DNA of 64,000 bases, from positions 3,038,001 through 3,102,000 of the forward strand of contig JAULSN010000002.1 of assembly GCA_033439765.1 (NCBI GenBank). The letters are read 5' to 3'. Positions 47,223 to 58,800 of the stretch are shown piece by piece. The notes beneath the pieces were generated by a model, which searched no databases, had not been told where the DNA came from, and saw only the letters and a list, made by a program, of their open reading frames with translations. This DNA comes from Lasiosphaeria ovina. Taxonomy: Eukaryota > Ascomycota > Sordariomycetes > Sordariales > Lasiosphaeriaceae. Every line of letters begins with the position of its first letter. Within the stretch, counting starts at the first letter, position 1. The translations under genes and the position numbers were made by a program.

Positions 47223-50200
47223 ATGTCTTCAGTAAAAAGTCTTTCAATAACCAAGCTTAAAGGTGGTTCAAACTACCAGGGCTGGGCTATAATGGCTAAG
47301 GCTGTATTGCTTGAAGCCGATTTAGACTCTACTTTAGAGTCTGAAGAGAATGAGAACCGGAACCAAGAGAAGGCTCTAGCCAAGTTAACCTTACTCTGCG
47401 AATACGGTACGGCTCAACATATTACAGCCTGTAAGACTGCTTTTGCAGCGTGGAAGGTCTTGAAGGACTTGTATAATTCAGACGGTTTCACGTCACAGTA
47501 CCTTTTAGTACAGCAATACTTTCAGACCCGGCAGTCGGACTTCGAAGACACTGAAGCCTACGTAAGTAAGCTGAAGTCTATACTTGATAATTTGAAGATT
47601 CAGAAGCTGGAAATTCCTGAAATAATAACTATAGCCTGGCTACTGCAAGGCTTAGAACCTGAGTTTAAAACCTTCGTTGCAACGGTTACTCAGACTCTTA
47701 GAAAGGACCCAAAGGCTTTCAACTAGGACTCTTTAACTAGCAGTCTCCTAGATGAAGCCCGAAGACTGGAAGCTCAAAGCATAAGAGGCTCTAAGTCTAT
47801 AAACAACGTTGGGTTTAGAAAGGACTTTAATAAAAAACCGTATAAGGGAAAGAAGCCTTGGAAAGTAGGTTTCAAAGCCACTTTCTGTAAATATTGCAAG
47901 TTAAAAGGGCATGTGGAAGACGACTGTGCTTTCCTACACCCGGAAAAGGCTCCCGATGGCTGGAAAAATAAAGAAAAGTCCAAATACCGAGTTATGAAGA
48001 CTCAAGGCAACAAGGTTGCTAATAAAGCAAAAGAAAGAAGGGAAGAGAAAATAAACCTCCTCCTCGCTAATAGGGACCAATCAGAAGGCCCCGAAGACTC
48101 TGAGGAACCCTCGGAATACTCTGAGGACTCTGAGGAAGACGTTGAATTAGAAGATGTCGAAATACCCTCTACTGAGGAAGACTCTCTAATGGAGGTAAGT
48201 AATAACCTTCTTCTTAATATTCATAACCCCCAGATAACTAGAAGCAGTATAACTAATAAAATAAATAATATAGTTCTAGATTTGGCCAATCAGGTTACTA
48301 GGACGGTTGAAATTGCATTAGAAATAAAGGATAGAATAGAAAAGACTAGCTCGAATAGTAATATATATAAAGATAACTTCATTTTTGACTCTGGTGCTTC
48401 AGTCCACGTTATAAGTAATAGATCGTGGTTTTCAACACTTGATAATTCGACTCAAACAGTGAGTTGGGGTAAGGCAAAGACCTTGAAAATAAAAGGAAAA
48501 GGCAATACTACTATAACCTTTAACGATACAGGTAGTAAAATAAGTCTAAATAACTGCTTCTATATACCTGAACTAGGTATTAATATTATAAGCCCTTCTG
48601 CTTTACCAGACGGATTTTCCTACGTTGGTAATAATAAGATAATCTCTATAGTAGAAGGAAATAACTTAATAACTATGGGAACTGTCTCTGAGGGACTCTA
48701 TATACTGCCTGCAAAGCCTTATAAAGAGAATAAATATATTAATACTACTCTAGAAGTCTTACACAAGAGATTTGCTCATGTAAATATAAGAAATCTAAGT
48801 AATATAATAAAGAATACTATAAGTAAAGAAGAATATAAAAAGACGGATTTTACACATAAGTGTGAGATTTGCTTACAGGCTGAGTTTCCTAATAAAAGAT
48901 ATAAACAAAGCACTAATACGTATATATATAACTATATAGAAAAGGTTTCTAGTGATCTAGTAGGTCCCTTCAAATATAAGACTTACGATAATAAGCGGTA
49001 TTTTATAACCTTTTTAGATAAGAAGAGCCGCGAGTTAGAAATAAGACTATTAGCCGATAAAAAGGACGTACTTAGTGTATTCTTAGAATATAAGGCTATG
49101 GCTGAAAATAATATAAAAGGCTATAAAATAAGGGTATTTCAAACCGACAACGGTACTGAATATAAAGCCGTATATAACTACCTTCGAAAAGAAGGTATTA
49201 TAAGTCAACTTAGCCCTCCGGAAACTAAAGAGCCTAACGGCTTACCGGAAAGAATAAACCGTACTATAATGTCTAAAGTACGTGCCCTACTTATACAAGC
49301 TCAAGCACCTATATACTTGTGGGGAGAAGCTGCCTTAGCCGTAGCATATATATATAATAGGACTCCACATAGTAGCCTAGACTTTAAAACCCCCTACGAA
49401 GTAGGTAAGGAAGAAAAGCCTAATATAGATAATATAAAAATGTGGGGATCCGTAGTCTATTATAAAATAAAAGGGCCTAGAGCCTCAAAAATGAAGCCAC
49501 AGGCTGAAAAAGGCATACTTATAGGATACGGCGAAGACTTTCATAACTATAAGGTATGGAGTTATACTAGACATAGGGCCTTTTGGTCCCGTGATTTAGA
49601 AATACTAGAAGGCGAGATATATAATAAAGAAAATAAAGATAACCTTAATATACCGCTTCTAGAAGACGAAGAAGACTTAGAAGACTTAAATAACCCTGAA
49701 AACGACTCTGAAGAGTCTATAGAAATAGATATAAATGAGAGTAAGGGGGTGGAAAGACCCTCTAATACGCACTCTAATATAAATAATAATAATAATAATA
49801 CTAGAACTATAACTAGGAATTCCCTACGTAGTAGAAATACTCCGGGAATTATAACTAGGTCTTCTATAAGAAATATAAACTCGGGAACTCCTTATATAAA
49901 CCATCCTTCTAATAAGGCTATAGTTGAGATTCTACAAAAGGATTCTAACTATTATAAAGAATTTAAGAAGATTCTATATACCCTAATAAGTATAGAAAAT
50001 AATTCTAGCTATAACTTTGATCTTTTTACTATAAAGGAAGCTAATAAAGAGCCCTCAACGTATAAATAAGCTATAGAAAGCTCTGAGGCTTCTAAATGGA
50101 ATTCGGCTATAAAGGCCGAATTAGAAGAGCTAGAAAGACAACATACCTTCGATATAGTGGATTTACCACCTAACTATACACCCTTAGGGGGTAGGTGGGT

Positions 50201-51575
50201 TTATAAGCTAAAGAAAGATAATATAAATAACACGTGGAAATATAAGGCCCGTTGGGTAATATAAGGTTTTAACTAAGTATAATATATAGATTATATAGAG
50301 ACTTTTTCCACTGTGTGTAGGCTTGAGACATATAGGCTAGGCTTTATAATAGCTATATCTAAAGGTTAGAAAATACTATAATTTGACGTAAAAAACGCTT
50401 TTATACACGCCGATATAGACACTACTATATATATGAAGTTACCTACAGGGTTTTATAAAGATAAAGGGGATAAGGTCTGCTTACTACGTAAGGCATTATA
50501 CGGCCTAAAACAAGCCCCTAGACTTTGGTATAACCTACTAAAGAAAGTCCTTAATAACCTAGGCTATAACGTATTTAACTACGATGACGGTGCTTTTATA
50601 AACCCTAGGAATAATACTATAATCCTCTGCCACGTGGATGACTTGTTGATTATAGGTCCTCAAGAAGAAGAAATAAATAAAGATATAGAAAAGGCTACAA
50701 AAGCTATTAAATTACAACCCCTAGGGGAAGTAAATACCTTTTTAGGTATAAATATAAGGACGGATTATAAAAATAAGACGTTATTTATGCACCAAATAGA
50801 CTATACTCAGAAGATCCTTGAAAAATATAATAAAAAGGGCTTATACCCGAAGTCTAGCCCACTTACGAAGAATAACCTTTATAAGAATAAAGAACAAGCT
50901 TTACAAAAAGATATAACACAATATCAGCAATATATAGGCTCCCTTCTATATTTAGCCTTGAAGTCTAGACCCGATATAGCGTTTCCGGTGTAATATTGTG
51001 CTAGGTATATGAGTAACCCTAGTATAGAGCATTTTAAAGCTGTGGATAATATATTCGGATACTTAAATAAATACCCTAATCTAGGTATAACTTATAATGG
51101 AATCGACTTAAATAAAGCCGTAATTAAGGCCTATAGCGATTCTGATTAGGGTAGCTGTCTAGATTCAAGAAGATCCACTACTAGTTATTTAACTACGTTG
51201 AATAATAATATTATAAGCTGGGGAGTATGCCTATAACAAACCGTAGCTCAGTCTAGTACTGAAGCGGAATATATGGCCTTAGCAGATACTATGAAAGAAG
51301 TAATATACCTTCAAAACTCTCTTAAAGAGATTAATATAGGCTTAAATCTTAAAATTCCTATACAAATACCCGCTATAATGGAAGATAATAACGGGGCTAT
51401 AAAACTAGGTCATAACCCTGAATTTCATAAAAGAAGTAAGCATATAGATATAAAATATCACCTTATACGTGAAGCAATAGAAAATAATACTATAAGGGTA
51501 ATATATATACCTATAAAGGAACAATTAGCAGATCCTCTCACTAAAGCCGTTGCAGGACCTCTCCTAGCGGCGTAG
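47223..51575 (+). pseudogene. Copia gag-pol with ten in-frame stop codons
   Basis: One frame runs from ATG 47223 to the stop at 51573-51575 without any frameshift that I can see. Gag carries the knuckle CKYCKLKGHVEDDC near 47890-47930. The protease has FDSGASVHVIS near 48390. The pre-integrase zinc region and the integrase follow (SSDLVGPF, QTDNGTEY, PNGLPERINRTI giving D, D, E). The RT has CHVDDLLIIG near 50630, with His in place of the usual Tyr. The RNase H has QSSTEAEYMAL and KHIDIKYHLIRE. Internal stops start at 47724, 50067, 50262, 50274, 50280, 50367, 50379, 50991, 51147 and 51234. All are TAG or TAA where relatives have Gln or Trp. Most cluster at the start of the RT. Confidence 0.94.
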
Positions 51576-51725
51576 AAGCCAAAGATTGGTTTACAGAGCC
51601 TATAAGACTTTCGAAAGTAATATATATACTATAACGCTCTTTAAAAATATATAATAATATAATATATACGTGGCAATATAAGATATATATAATATATACT
51701 CTCTGCTTATACTTCTGAAGAATAA

Positions 51726-52032
51726 GGAGGTTTTTAACCCACTATAAGGGTTTTCCTACCTGAAGAAAAGAAACTAATAAAGAGGAATTTCTTCTTATAA
51801 GAAGGGTTTTAACTATACTATACGATATTTAATAATATACTTTTCCCTTCTATAACCTAAGGTTTTAACTATAATATACGATATATATAATATACTCTTT
51901 CCTTAGTATAACTAGGTTTTGAACTTTTCCTAGATATATATAAAAGGGTTAATTTTTCCCTATATATATAAGAGGTTTTTTAATTTTTTACCCTCTATAT
52001 ACTATAAGTAGGTTTTTCATTTTTTACCCTAC
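51726..52032 (+). other. Row of AT-rich hairpins before the copia 3' LTR
   Basis: At least six consecutive hairpins have different but self-complementary stems around a constant GG...CC: 51800-51806 with 51845-51851, 51857-51862 with 51901-51906, 51912-51916 with 51929-51933, 51945-51948 with 51958-51961, 51971-51975 with 51992-51996, and 52008-52012 with 52028-52032. Loops are T-rich and related in sequence. A perfect palindrome CTTCTTATAAGAAG lies at 51791-51804. Function is unknown. Confidence 0.7.
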
Positions 52033-52090
52033 ATAAAGAAGACTATAAAATACAACTATAATCTAATACCTTTCCATAACGGCATCAGCT

Positions 52091-52100
52091 TAAGGGGGTG
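52091..52100 (+). other. Polypurine tract of copia element
   Basis: TAAGGGGGTG immediately precedes the 3' LTR, at the expected place for plus-strand priming. Confidence 0.75.
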
Positions 52101-52878
52101 TGTTGGTTTTTAATATATATATTTTTTACCTTATATAAAATAAACGATATAAAAAGAACTATAAGAGGTAAAAATATATAATAAATATATTTATACTGCT
52201 TACGTAATAATACAACTATAAATAATTGTGGGTCTCTTACATAAGCAATCTTATGTAAGCTGCAAAGCTTACATACACAACGACCTACACCTTACACAAC
52301 GTAATGCAACCACAACCACTTAATGCCCCGCGTATACGGTCTTTGGAATCGATCCAACTGCCACAGGTGTTGGCCCCGCACGGCCAGGGCAGTAGGCGAC
52401 CTTCAGGCAACCGGTTCCAACAGCCAGGCCGCTCACAGGGCCACCTGGCCGCGGACCGGGCCACCTGCCGGCCACCTGCAACAGGCCCGGGCCAACTAGC
52501 CGCAGGCCCTGCCGGGCCGGCTACGACCTTGGCCAACGATCCTCTGTTGGCTTCAGACCGTTGTTCGAAGTGTTGAACAGAGCCGAGTTCCGTTCAACCG
52601 AGTCCACACAAGCTGGTATAATAAGGGGACCATTTTCCCACCTTTGTATTTAGAATAATAACATCTCAATCAGTCTTCGACCAATCACAACAATCTAAAT
52701 ACCATTCTGCTCCACTTTTTCTGCTCTTCATTATCATCCATTCGGCCATCCTTCACCGCCTTCGAATCTATCTCACGGAAGCTCCAAACCTTACCTTCCG
52801 TTAAAACCTTTCCATAACTACCACTCTTCCAACTGCTTGAAAACTAATTAATGCTCTATCGATATAACCTCTTCAACA
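52101..52878 (+). repeat. 3' LTR of copia element
   Basis: 778 bp with no difference from the 5' LTR visible by reading. It is followed by the second TATTC target copy at 52879-52883. Confidence 0.96.
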
Positions 52879-52883
52879 TATTC

Positions 52884-55451
52884 ACTAACAAGAACATCGC
52901 CATATCGCCGAAGAAGTCTTTTCTCGCCTACCCTAACGTCGAGCTACTCGGCTTTAGAGTTAATAGCCTAGGCCTCACTTACATAGCAGACAGACTAGCC
53001 GCCTTCAAGAAGCTTATCTTTCCTAATACGCTAAGAGCCCTGGAGCAATACTTGGGGGTAACAGGTTTTTTAAGATCTCATATCCCCTATTACGCGTAGA
53101 TCGCCGAGCCGATATAGAAGCGCAAGGTTGAGCTCCTCAAAATCGGCCGTGAAGCTAGTAAAGTCGTTAACGGTAATAAAGGCAAGCGCATAGTATATAC
53201 GGCAAAAACCAAGTATATACCTACCGACAAGGAATTACTAGCTTTCGAAACCATCCAGCAGGCGATCTATAAGGAAGATCCGACCATTCTACATCATCAT
53301 AACCTAGAAAAGACCCTATTTCTGTAGGTGGATGGCTCCAAGGAGCACGGATTCGGAGTCATGGCTTTTCACCTTATAGAGGGCTACGAATAGAAAGCAG
53401 GACAAGTCGTTCCAACCAACCAAGTTCTCCCTATTTGTTTTCTCAGTAGATGCCTATCAGATCCCGAGTAGAGATACGGACCTTCAGAGCTCGAAGTCGC
53501 CTGCTTGGTCTAGGCCGTCAAGAAGCTACGAATAATAATTCATAGTAATAAACTGCCTATTTACGCCCTGACCGACCATTCTACTACGCTCGGAATCATA
53601 AACCAGATAGCCTTAAGCTCTTTATCCATAGACCGATCCAATATACGGTTAGTAAACGCCTCTATTTACCTCTCACAGTATCAGCTAATTCCAGTTCACC
53701 TAGAAGGCAAGAAGAACTTCGTTCCGGACGCCTTAAGCAGGCTCATAACCACTAACGAAACCCCTCCCAATGAACCTACGGTTCTTGACGACGTATGGTT
53801 CATATACGCGGAAGCTTGTATGGATGACTCCTTGCGTAACGGATTTCGCGATAGCTATGTAAAAGACTCAAAGTATGCCTCTATCATCGCTAAAATCAGC
53901 AAAACCGCCGGCGAAGAAGGCACGCGTACCAGGCCGGGTTACCCCTTTATACTTAATGATCAAGGTCTTTTGTTCAACGTACGCCCTGACGGCACAAGGA
54001 GGCTCTACGTACCTCGAGATATGATCAAAACCGTTATAGAGGAAGCGCATAACAGCAAGCACCATTTCGGCAGAAACCGAATACTCTACGACTTGAAAGG
54101 GCTTTCGATCCATCGGAAAACTAAGGCCGTAAAGGATTACCTCAAATTTTGCCCTAGTTATTAGCTAAATAAGACCCACCGAACCCCAGTCAATAGCGAT
54201 TACCAGCCGATCCGTCCTATAGACGCCCTACCTATACGAGTGATCGCTATGGATTATATTCTCGGCCTCCCTAAAGTTTCTTCTACCGACTCGCCTTGGA
54301 AGGTCAAGGGCAAGGAGACGTATAACTATTTGATACCTATTATAGATAAAGCTACGAAGCGTTCCCTCTTACTACCTGGTTATACCACCTATACTACTGA
54401 GTAGTGGGGAGAGGTCCTTATTAAACACCTCCTCCTCGCCGACTGGGGATTCCCCTATATAATTATCTTAGACCGTGATCGTAAGTTTATATTAGGGCTT
54501 TGGAAAGGAGTTTGGAAAGCTCTCGGAACTAGGTTCCTTATAACTATAGCGTACCACCCTCAAGGTGACGGCCTGGCCGAGCGCAAAAACCAGACCGTTG
54601 AGATCGCTATTCGTTACCACAACTTCGTCAACCCTACGTCCAACTAGCTGGAGATTATCCCGGCGTTATAGTAGCACCTTAACTCGGCCTATACTAAGGG
54701 CATTCAGACATCCCCTTACGAGCAGCTATACGGATTCAGACCTTCGTCAGGACCTCTGGACCTAATGACCGATAACCAACCGGCCCTAGAAGATGTGCCC
54801 GCTATTCGCGAGCAGGTCCGGGATGAAGCCTAACTGGCAATGGACTTCGCCGCAGCTTCAGCAAAGCGCCGATATAACGATAACCACCGACCTGTCGAGT
54901 TCCATATCGGTGAAGAGGTCTTTCTTAACCTGCATAAGGGATACCACCTCCCCGGCAAGCCGTCCAGGAAGCTATCGCAATAACGCTCTGGGCCCTGGAA
55001 AGTCGTCAAGCGAATCGGTAGACTGGCGTACGAACTAAGCTTCCCGGAGGGCAGCCAAGTACACCCCGTTGTCTCCGTGGCCCACCTTTCCAAGGTCCCC
55101 GGCTCCAACCCCCAGCCCGACCTCGTGGAGAAAGATCCCTTCGACCGCACTAAGCCACCCCCAGGGCCTATGGAAGACGACCAGTCCGACGACAATGGCC
55201 AACGCTACGAGATTGAGTACATTCAGAAGCACAGGAAAACCAGGGGACGTACTAAGTACCTGGTACACTGGAAGGGCTACGGCAACGAGGATGATCAATA
55301 GAAAAAAGAAGAGGAGCTTATAGGAGCTCAGGAATACGTAGACGAATACTAGCTGAGGAAAGGTGGCCGACCCGAGGAAGCAAAGCCTACGGAAGTAAAT
55401 AACGAGCCCCCGAAGCGCGGACGTGGCAGACCTCGTAAGGAGAGAAAGTAG
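52884..55451 (+). pseudogene. Inner gypsy pol, 3' part (RT end, RNase H, integrase, chromodomain, AT-hook)
   Basis: The frame continues exactly from 46314 with ACT AAC AAG, when the copia and one TATTC are left out. The RNase H region (VDGSKEHGFGVMAF, TDHSTT) lies at about 53325-53600. The longest open piece is 53820-54164, the integrase zinc region. It ends CPSY-stop, where CPSC followed by Gln is expected. The integrase core has AMDYILGLP, LDRDRKFI and PQGDGLAERKNQ. A chromodomain is at about 55197-55300 (YEIEYIQKHRKTRGRTKYLV, HWKGY). The protein ends in KRGRGRPRKERK at 55413-55448, an AT-hook. Many TAG codons are present. Confidence 0.9.
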
Positions 55452-55572
55452 GCACTTAGGACGTGCTGAGAGTTTTATAGGACCATACCCTTTGGGCATG
55501 GGAAGTATAGACGGAGAGGGATTCCCCGTCCAGTTACTAAGGGTAGTAATACTCTTTTTTAAGCCGGGCACT

Positions 55573-55841
55573 TAATACGGGAATAGCCTTAATTGCACAT
55601 ATCAATAATTGATATGGCCCTCTACGCGCACATAGCGCGTGCACCCCCTGTACATTACATAAGCAGCACCCTAGACTAGCGGAAGGCGGGCAAGTAGGCG
55701 GTGTGCACTGGCAGTTAATACTGCCACCTGCGCGGGGCATATCCCCGCTGCAGGGCACACCACCTTCCTTTTCCACCTTCCAACCTTCTACACACATAAT
55801 TCTACCACCATATTGGTGATGTATGCTGCCTTTCCCTATCA
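55573..55841 (+). repeat. 3' LTR of inner gypsy element
   Basis: 269 bp. Its first base pair step is TA in place of the TG start of the 5' copy, one of seven TG-to-TA or CA-to-TA changes on this side. Confidence 0.94.
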
Positions 55842-55846
55842 AATGT

Positions 55847-58800
55847 ACTTCGTAGATGACCTTAGTTCTCAGATTTAGTTCCCCTCCGGAGGGTACGACC
55901 AGTCTTCCTTTGTATAATAAGATACGGTCTTCCAATATAGAGAAACCGTTAATACCCTATCTCGCCTTTGTACGGTAGATATCGAGTTCGGGGTCGTTCT
56001 TATTATACCGTAGTAGAGTATCGATTATCTCGTAACCTAATAAAGAAGGGGGCTCGACGTCTTCGTCGATAATGGATATAGCTATAGGGGCTTGTAAAGT
56101 TAATATCGTAGTTACTGCCCCTATGAGCTTGAATATCTATATAGTCCTTTATATCTCTTGCTTCTCCTTCTAGGTCTTGATATCTTCCGACTTTCGAGAT
56201 AGTACGTCTACGGCTGTATTCTCGGTTCCTAGTCAATAGGTAATCTGGAAATGGTATTAGGATATAAGATCGGCCTATCCGGCTTACCTTAAGTTTAGGA
56301 GTCTCTTCGTACCGAAGTATTCTAGAGCCCTATAGTCCGTAATAATAATAAAGGGCTGATCTCGGAGTCCTATTAGCTCGGCTCTCCAAACCATTAACCT
56401 TCTAACGACTATTATTAACTCTTTATCGTAAATTAGGTAGTTTAACTCGGCTCCGTATATAGTTTCTGAATAGAATATAGTAGGATACTATTCCTCATCG
56501 TCCGTCTATAGTTGGGATAATACTCCTACGTAGACACCTCCTAACGCGTCGGTTTCTATCCGGGTCGGTAGCTCGTAAGAGAAGTGCCGAAGTATCGGGG
56601 CGGATATGAGTTTATCCTTCAGCTCTTCGAAGGCTACTTAATAGTCTTCGGACTATTTAAATACCTAGCCTTTCCTTATTAAGCTAGTTAGGGGTTTAGC
56701 GATACGGCTATAATTCTATACGAAGCGCTAGTAGAAGTTGTAATATCCTAGGAATAACTATACTCCTTTGAGGTTACGGGGAACGCTCTAGTCCCTAACG
56801 GTAGCTACTTTCTCGGGGTCCACCGCTATCCCAGTCGTAGAGATGATAAATCCTAGGTACTTGGTTTTAGTAACGTAGAACTCGTACTTCTTCAAGTCGG
56901 CTTGGAGTCCTGCTTATCTTAGGCGATATAGGACTTTAGCTATATAGGCCTCGTACTCTTCGGGGTTCTTAGAGAAGATAAGGATATTATTAATATAGGC
57001 GCTATAGAAGTCGTCTAGGTATCCTAATAAGATCTCGTTGATATATCGCTAGAAAGTTACTAGGCCGTTAGTTAGGCCGAATAGTAAGACCCGGTATTTA
57101 TAGGCCCTATATCTCGTCCGGAAGGTTATAAGGTCCTCGTCCTTTAGGCGTATCCGGATCTTATAGAAGGCTTGCCTAATATCGATCTTGGTGAAGATTT
57201 TGGCTTTCCCGATACGAGCCATAGTCTCGTTAATGAGTAGTAGGGGATATCGATCCTTTCTCGTTATCGCGTTAAGTCTCTGGTAGTCTACATAGAAGCG
57301 TATTCCGCCTCCTGGCTTTGGAGCGAGTAGTATTAGCGCTGCCCAGGCTACTAAACTACTAGTAATGAATCCCTTTACCAGGTTCTCTATAATATATTAT
57401 TTGGCGATCTCCAATTCCTCTAGGGATATCTTATAGAGTGGACTATACCTTAAGTCTTCAGGGGCTTTGCCTTTAGAGAGGGTGATCTAATGGTCGTACG
57501 TCCCCCGGTACTCGGCCAACTTGTCGGAGGTAGCTTTACTAAATACGTCGAGGTAGTTATAGTAGACCGGCGGGACGAGTTTCAGGGCTTGCTCCCTAAG
57601 GTTCTATTTATCTTGAGCTAAGGGGTCTAGTAGTCCCGGATCGCCGAGGGGTGTCCGCTTAACCTCGATAATTTGCTGAATCTCCTAGAGGCTGGTATAT
57701 ATAGTAGGGGTCTTTTTTATATAGATCGTAAAGGTTGCCTCGTTCACTACGGCGATATCGGGAGGGCGCTCCTTATACTAGCTAATATAGTCTCGCTATA
57801 TCCTATACCTCCCGAACTTATCTTCTAGAGGGTAGTCCAGTTTTCGGTCCCTAGCTAGGTTCCTTCTTAAGGTAGCTAGGTCGGGGGCCTCTAGGTTCTT
57901 TAGTAGTAATTCCTACTAGAGGTCCCGTTCCATTACCTCTAAACCTTCGTCCTATAAGACCTTCTTTCTCTTCTTACTTAACTTCTAAAGGATAGTTACC
58001 GGTCCTTAGGGCGATCTGGGTCTCGGGGTTATTAAAGGGAGCATTTCTCGTTCCGCTTTCTAGTTCTCGAGTTCTTAGAGCCTCTTCTTAATTGCTTCTC
58101 CATCCCTTTGTCTCTTAATCTCCTTTTCCAGTAGTATATTCCGGCGGTCTATATCGGCTTGATAAGATAGGTCGGGTGGAGAGTCGGTCATATGGTCCAT
58201 CGATATGGTAGTCCATATAGGGGGGTCTAAGGGGAGGTCTTCGGGGAACTCGAGGACTTTGGTCTTAGATCTGGTCTTAATATCATATTTTTCCAGAAAC
58301 TTATCTCCGATAATAAGGTCGTAGTTATTACCGGTAACGATTATCGCCTCGTATCGGAAAGTCCGGCCTTAGATCTTAATATCTCCGTAGAGGATACTAT
58401 TAATCTTCTACTTTCCACTCCCGTCGTACCCTCCTATCTAGGCGGGGTTGGCGGCGTGCTTAACTCGGTCGAGGTGGAGAAATTTCCTTAATCGTTTAGT
58501 AAAGGGGATACCGATAAAGATATACCCGGTTACTCCCGTATCTATAAGTATATTAGTAGTAGATAAAGATATTCTATTATTTACTATAGTATAATCCGCG
58601 AGGAACTTAGGTCCCCCTAATAAGGGTTTCCAATTAATGAATTTGCCTGAATCGTAATATATTAAGGATACCTTCCCTAGGAGGGAGTTTATATTCCCTA
58701 GGGTCTCTAGTTTTCCGAATCGCTAGAAGTGTCGGAGCTAGTAGAACCGGAATCCGTATCGGCCGGCTTCTCCTTCTTATTCTTGCTCTTGCTAACGGAG

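Larger units (their letters stand above)
46315..52878 (+). mobile_element. Ty1/copia retrotransposon, innermost and youngest insertion
   Basis: The element is 6564 bp, flanked by the target duplication TATTC. Two 778-bp LTRs begin TGTTGG and end CAACA and show no difference on reading. The order protease-integrase-RT-RNase H marks it as copia. The body is very AT-rich in pol and in the 3' non-coding part, while the LTR centre is very GC-rich. Ten in-frame stops make this copy unable to encode a full polyprotein. Confidence 0.96.
41003..55841 (+). mobile_element. Inner Ty3/gypsy chromovirus, split by a copia element
   Basis: It is flanked by the 5-bp duplication AATGT and bounded by two 269-bp LTRs whose ends form an imperfect inverted repeat (TGATACGGGAA and TTTCCCTATCA). 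It lies in the opposite orientation to its host element. Its gag-pol reads in one frame from 41842, is interrupted at TATTC (46310-46314 and 52879-52883) by the copia element, and continues to 55451. Without the copia it would be about 8.3 kb. Many TAG/TAA codons replace expected Gln/Trp codons. Confidence 0.95.

Noticed and set aside
47223..51575. Alternative genetic code with TAG/TAA read as Gln
   Set aside because: Host genes end at ordinary TAG, TAA and TGA stops, several transposon stops replace Trp rather than Gln, and CAG/CAA are still used for Gln in the same elements, so RIP explains them better.
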